Shown here piece by piece: positions 53,717-55,994 of a DNA stretch of 55,994 nucleotides. Both the position numbers and the translations under genes were made by a program. The first letter of the stretch is position 1. Every line of letters starts with the position of its first letter. The notes beneath the pieces are model-generated. The model did not search any database, was not told where the DNA came from, and worked only from the letters and a program-made list of their open reading frames with translations. The stretch comes from Bacteroidales bacterium (GTDB taxonomy: Bacteria > Bacteroidota > Bacteroidia > Bacteroidales > UBA932): contig JAKSKI010000004.1 in NCBI GenBank assembly GCA_024401865.1, positions 1 to 55,994 of the forward strand, written 5' to 3'.

Positions 53717-54909
53717 AAGGAAGATATTTTGCATTGATTATGTGCATATTGTCAGGATGTGCCTTGAAGTCGCCCCAGGAAGGCAGCTATGGCTACGACA
53801 GGAAATTTTTCAAGGACCACGGCATCGAGACCGTAGAACTTGTCTCAAGAGACGGCAAGTCCAGGGTCCTGATCGCCCCGGGATGGCAGGGAAGAGTGAT
53901 GACCTCTACAACCGGAGGTCTCAAGGGCAGCAGCTACGGGTGGATAAATCACAAATATATCGACAGCGGGGAAGTGTCCTGGCAGTTCAACTCCTATGGA
54001 GGGGAAGAACGCTTCTGGATAGGTCCTGAAGGCGGCCCGAATTCGTTCTATTTCGCTCCCGGAGTCAATCAGGTCTATGCCAACTGGGTGGTGCCCAAGG
54101 TGATTGACACCGAGGCTTTCGACACGGATTTCTCTTCAGCCGAGAATGTCTGTTTCAGCCGTCACGTACGGTTGAAGAACGCCTCCGGCCGGGAGTTCGC
54201 CATAGGTATCAGGCGGTTCGTGTCTCTTGAAGACCCTTCCGCGGTGCTGGGAATTCCTGTTCCTTCATCTGTGAGAGCCCTTGCATACAGCAGTTCCAAT
54301 TCCATAACAAACGAGGGCTCCTCCGCCTGGGACAGAGAGACGGGAATGCCTTCGGTCTGGCTGCTCGGTACGCTCAATCCTACGCCGACAACGACTGTGT
54401 TCATACCATATGACGAGTCTGTGGAGGGAACCGTGGTGAAGGATGATTATTTCGGAAAGGTTCCTTCAGACAGACTTGTCGTCCGGAACGGTGTCGTATA
54501 TTTCCGTATCGACGGCGAGTATCGTGCGAAGATAGGGCTTCCGCAGGGAAGTGCCCGCGATTTGTGCGGCAGTTATGATTCGGCCGGAGGAATCCTCAAT
54601 ATTCTCAAGTATACGGTCCCCGAAGGCCCCTGTGACTATGTCAACGGCCAGTGGGGCGAACAGGAGAACCCTTACGGAGGAGATGTAATCAATTCCTACA
54701 ATGACGGACCTACCGAGACGGGAACGGTGATGGGCCCTTTCTATGAAATCGAGACTTCTTCTCCCGGAGCGGCTCTGGAACCCGGCAAGACCTTGACTCA
54801 CGTGCAATATACCCTCCATTTCGAGGGGGCTGAGGATGATTTGGACCAGATTGCCCGCGCTGTGTTCGGAGTGAGTCTGAAGACTGTGAAATCCGTATTT
54901 GGCGAGTAG
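53713..54909 (+). CDS. DUF6786-like lipoprotein
   Basis: The 398-residue protein has lipobox ILSGC (Cys16). Its body is beta-rich and contains VLIAPGWQGRVMTSTTGG, GGEERFWIGPEGGPNSFYF and NGQWGEQENPYGGDVINSYNDGP. This fits the DUF6786 family as I remember it, which has no assigned function and may be sugar-related (galactose-mutarotase-like beta-sandwich). It overlaps the esterase gene by 4 bases, suggesting a joint role in glycan processing. Confidence 0.75.
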   Translation: MKGRYFALIMCILSGCALKSPQEGSYGYDRKFFKDHGIETVELVSRDGKSRVLIAPGWQGRVMTSTTGGLKGSSYGWINHKYIDSGEVSWQFNSYGGEERFWIGPEGGPNSFYFAPGVNQVYANWVVPKVIDTEAFDTDFSSAENVCFSRHVRLKNASGREFAIGIRRFVSLEDPSAVLGIPVPSSVRALAYSSSNSITNEGSSAWDRETGMPSVWLLGTLNPTPTTTVFIPYDESVEGTVVKDDYFGKVPSDRLVVRNGVVYFRIDGEYRAKIGLPQGSARDLCGSYDSAGGILNILKYTVPEGPCDYVNGQWGEQENPYGGDVINSYNDGPTETGTVMGPFYEIETSSPGAALEPGKTLTHVQYTLHFEGAEDDLDQIARAVFGVSLKTVKSVFGE

Positions 54910-54913
54910 GCTT

Positions 54914-55399
54914 ATGAACAGACCGAAATCCCTTGCGGGTATTGTGCTTGCCGTCATTCTGCTGGTGGGTGCAGAATTGGATTCTTATGCCCAACTGGGC
55001 AGTCTTCATTTCGGATCGTACAGAATCACGTCCATTCTGCCACGGAGTTTCCGCTCTGTGGACGGAGAGCTCCAGGTTGAGTGCAGTAACAGGGGGCAGG
55101 CTTTTGTGATGTCTGATATTGAAGGAGTTGTATATAAGTTGGGACGCCCGTTCGTGAGCGGTCACGCCGGGCCTGTTACTGTGGGCAAGGGCAAGACGAC
55201 CGTGGTGGTGGATGGCAATGCCACACTTTGTGAGGGAATCTCACTATGGGATGTGCTGGAATGCCTTGCTTTCAATGCATCGGACTATATGATAGATGTA
55301 TCGATGACTATCACTATGGCTGACGGCAGGTCCAGGCATTTCAGCCGCAAGGGGATGAGCGTTGCTGCCATTTTGCGTAACGTTCGTTCCCATAAATGA
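54914..55399 (+). CDS. Small secreted protein, possible LEA-14-like beta-sandwich
   Basis: The start is the ATG at 54914, 4 bases after the previous stop. The 161-residue protein has a hydrophobic signal (PKSLAGIVLAVILLVGAE) and one beta-rich domain (LQVECSNRGQAFVMSDIEGVVY, VGKGKTTVVVDGN). The pattern weakly recalls LEA type-2 domains. I do not claim a function. It is the last gene of the plus-strand run that begins near rfbA. Confidence 0.7.
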   Translation: MNRPKSLAGIVLAVILLVGAELDSYAQLGSLHFGSYRITSILPRSFRSVDGELQVECSNRGQAFVMSDIEGVVYKLGRPFVSGHAGPVTVGKGKTTVVVDGNATLCEGISLWDVLECLAFNASDYMIDVSMTITMADGRSRHFSRKGMSVAAILRNVRSHK

Positions 55400-55461
55400 G
55401 GCTTGAATGCGCCATTGTGTGCGTATGGCGGATATCTTTGACGAAAGAGAGTCAAAAATGG

Positions 55462-55490
55462 TTGGGAAATTGTAAAATTTACTATATTTG
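55462..55490 (+). promoter_or_regulatory. Promoter of tRNA-Val (CAC)
   Basis: TTG (55462-55464) and TATATTTG (55483-55490) are separated by 18 bp and end 11 bases before the tRNA. Confidence 0.7.
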
Positions 55491-55501
55491 CATCCGCTTT
55501 C

Positions 55502-55576
55502 GGGACCTTAGCTCAGCTGGTTTAGAGCGCATGCTTCACACGCATGAGGTCAGCAGTTCGAATCTGCTAGGTCCCA
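55502..55576 (+). tRNA. tRNA-Val (CAC)
   Basis: A 75-nt tRNA with acceptor GGGACCT/AGGTCCC, D-arm TAGCTCAG and T-loop TTCGAAT. The anticodon loop TTCACAC gives CAC. CCA is not encoded. Confidence 0.94.
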
Positions 55577-55582
55577 CATCTC

Positions 55583-55608
55583 AAAGGAGGCTTCGGGCCT
55601 CCTTTTTG
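55583..55608 (+). terminator. Intrinsic terminator after tRNA-Val (CAC)
   Basis: AAAGGAGGC and GCCTCCTTT close over a short TTCGG loop and are followed by a T-rich run. Confidence 0.85.
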
Positions 55609-55687
55609 TTTTATGCCATTGCTACATAGCACTATTTCGTACAGCCAGACCCCGGTTTTCCGTACGGTTTGACTCTTCAGTTATCTG

Positions 55688-55890
55688 TCGTGCCGGGATT
55701 GACAGGAGTCCCAAGAAGCACAACTGCGCCGAAGCGACTTGCTTGCTCCGGGGCCTCGACGGCTAACTCCTCCCTTTTACGCCCGACGGCGTAACGGTCG
55801 TAATACAGACGCCGTCGCGGGACGGCCCCTTCTCGGTGCAAGTCCAGGGAGCTTCGGCTATAGTGCCCCTCGGGACTCCCGCAACCCGGC
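55688..55890. ncRNA. Candidate structured RNA of unknown family
   Basis: No protein frame is convincing in 55609-55994. Nested perfect pairings exist: GCCGGG (55692-55697) with CCCGGC (55885-55890); GGAGTCCC (55705-55712) with GGGACTCC (55872-55879); GACTTGC (55736-55742) with GCAAGTC (55838-55844). GGGGCC (55750-55755) pairs with GGCCCC (55824-55829), and CGACGGCGT (55784-55792) with ACGCCGTCG (55809-55817). Small hairpins AGC-TTCG-GCT and CGC-CGAA-GCG add to this. TCGTGCCGGG recurs at 55940-55949, so CCCGGC could switch partner. The strand is not settled. It could be a riboswitch, a housekeeping RNA or the edge of an intron. Confidence 0.45.
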
Positions 55891-55994
55891 TCGCCCGCTC
55901 ACGATTGTCTGTAATATACGGTTGTGTAATGCTGACCGTTCGTGCCGGGCAGCTGTCCCTCGGGGCGCGCCAAAAAGCGCCCGTCGGGCCACTG

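Noticed and set aside
55688-55994. Cobalamin riboswitch
   Set aside because: GGTGCAAGTCC and CCCGCAAC are reminiscent, but the B12 box is not seen and GCAAGTC is better explained by pairing with GACTTGC upstream.
55609-55994. RNase P RNA or SRP RNA
   Set aside because: The universally conserved RNase P segment GAGGAAAGTCC and the SRP GGAAG/GCAGCA elements are absent on both strands.
1-55994. CRISPR arrays, transposases, integrases or prophage genes
   Set aside because: No regularly spaced repeats and no such protein families were found on either strand.

Overview
The window is a stretch of Bacteroidota chromosome, most likely from a Bacteroidales-type anaerobe with a GC content a little above 50%. 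The evidence is: repeated -7 promoter boxes of the Bacteroidota form TAnnTTTG, several with TTG/TTTG 18-20 bp upstream; a short primary sigma factor of the Bacteroidota type; few Shine-Dalgarno sequences; an OMP (TonB) receptor controlled by a TPP riboswitch; a citrate synthase/isocitrate dehydrogenase/aconitase gene cluster; DUF4251 and GH106-like proteins; and a tmRNA tag ending YALAA. Genus cannot be fixed from sequence alone. I see no phage, transposase, CRISPR array or replication origin.

Layout. 1-5.4 kb: aldehyde dehydrogenase, a membrane acyltransferase, two small unknown proteins and a K+/H+-type antiporter. 5.5-14.6 kb: the most notable region, a tightly coupled secretion operon. 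It encodes a VKOR/thioredoxin oxidoreductase with an inactive C39-like N-terminal domain, an HlyD-like protein, a C39-peptidase ABC transporter, a second ABC transporter, a lipoprotein adaptor broken by one missing base, and a TolC channel. It is followed by a 70-residue double-glycine precursor peptide with its own promoter and flanking inverted repeats. I infer a dedicated system that oxidises, cleaves and exports a small acidic peptide with two cysteines. 14.6-20.3 kb: an amidohydrolase lipoprotein, then on the minus strand dnaN, a DnaQ-like exonuclease, an FAH-like protein and a fucose-permease-like transporter. 20.4-28.6 kb: HtrA protease, primary sigma factor, ArgS, a ClC channel and two divergent glycosyltransferases.

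28.7-33.5 kb: tRNA-Ser, then a minus-strand DUF4251/OMP/AsmA operon and a tRNA-Val. 33.5-41.9 kb: two large GH106-like glycosidases on either side of a TPP-riboswitch-controlled TonB receptor, a nitroreductase and a glutaminyl cyclase. 42-46 kb: tmRNA, then rfbA-rfbD-rfbC (dTDP-rhamnose synthesis; rfbB is not in the window) running into two aminotransferases. 47.3-52 kb: aconitase, isocitrate dehydrogenase and citrate synthase, the oxidative branch that makes 2-oxoglutarate. 52-55.4 kb: a secreted tandem esterase, a DUF6786-like lipoprotein and a small secreted protein. The window ends with tRNA-Val, a terminator and about 390 bases of non-coding sequence that folds on paper into an extended RNA structure I cannot identify.

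Most genes are core metabolism or housekeeping. The accessory interest lies in the peptide-secretion operon, the compact TPP riboswitch and the terminal structured region.
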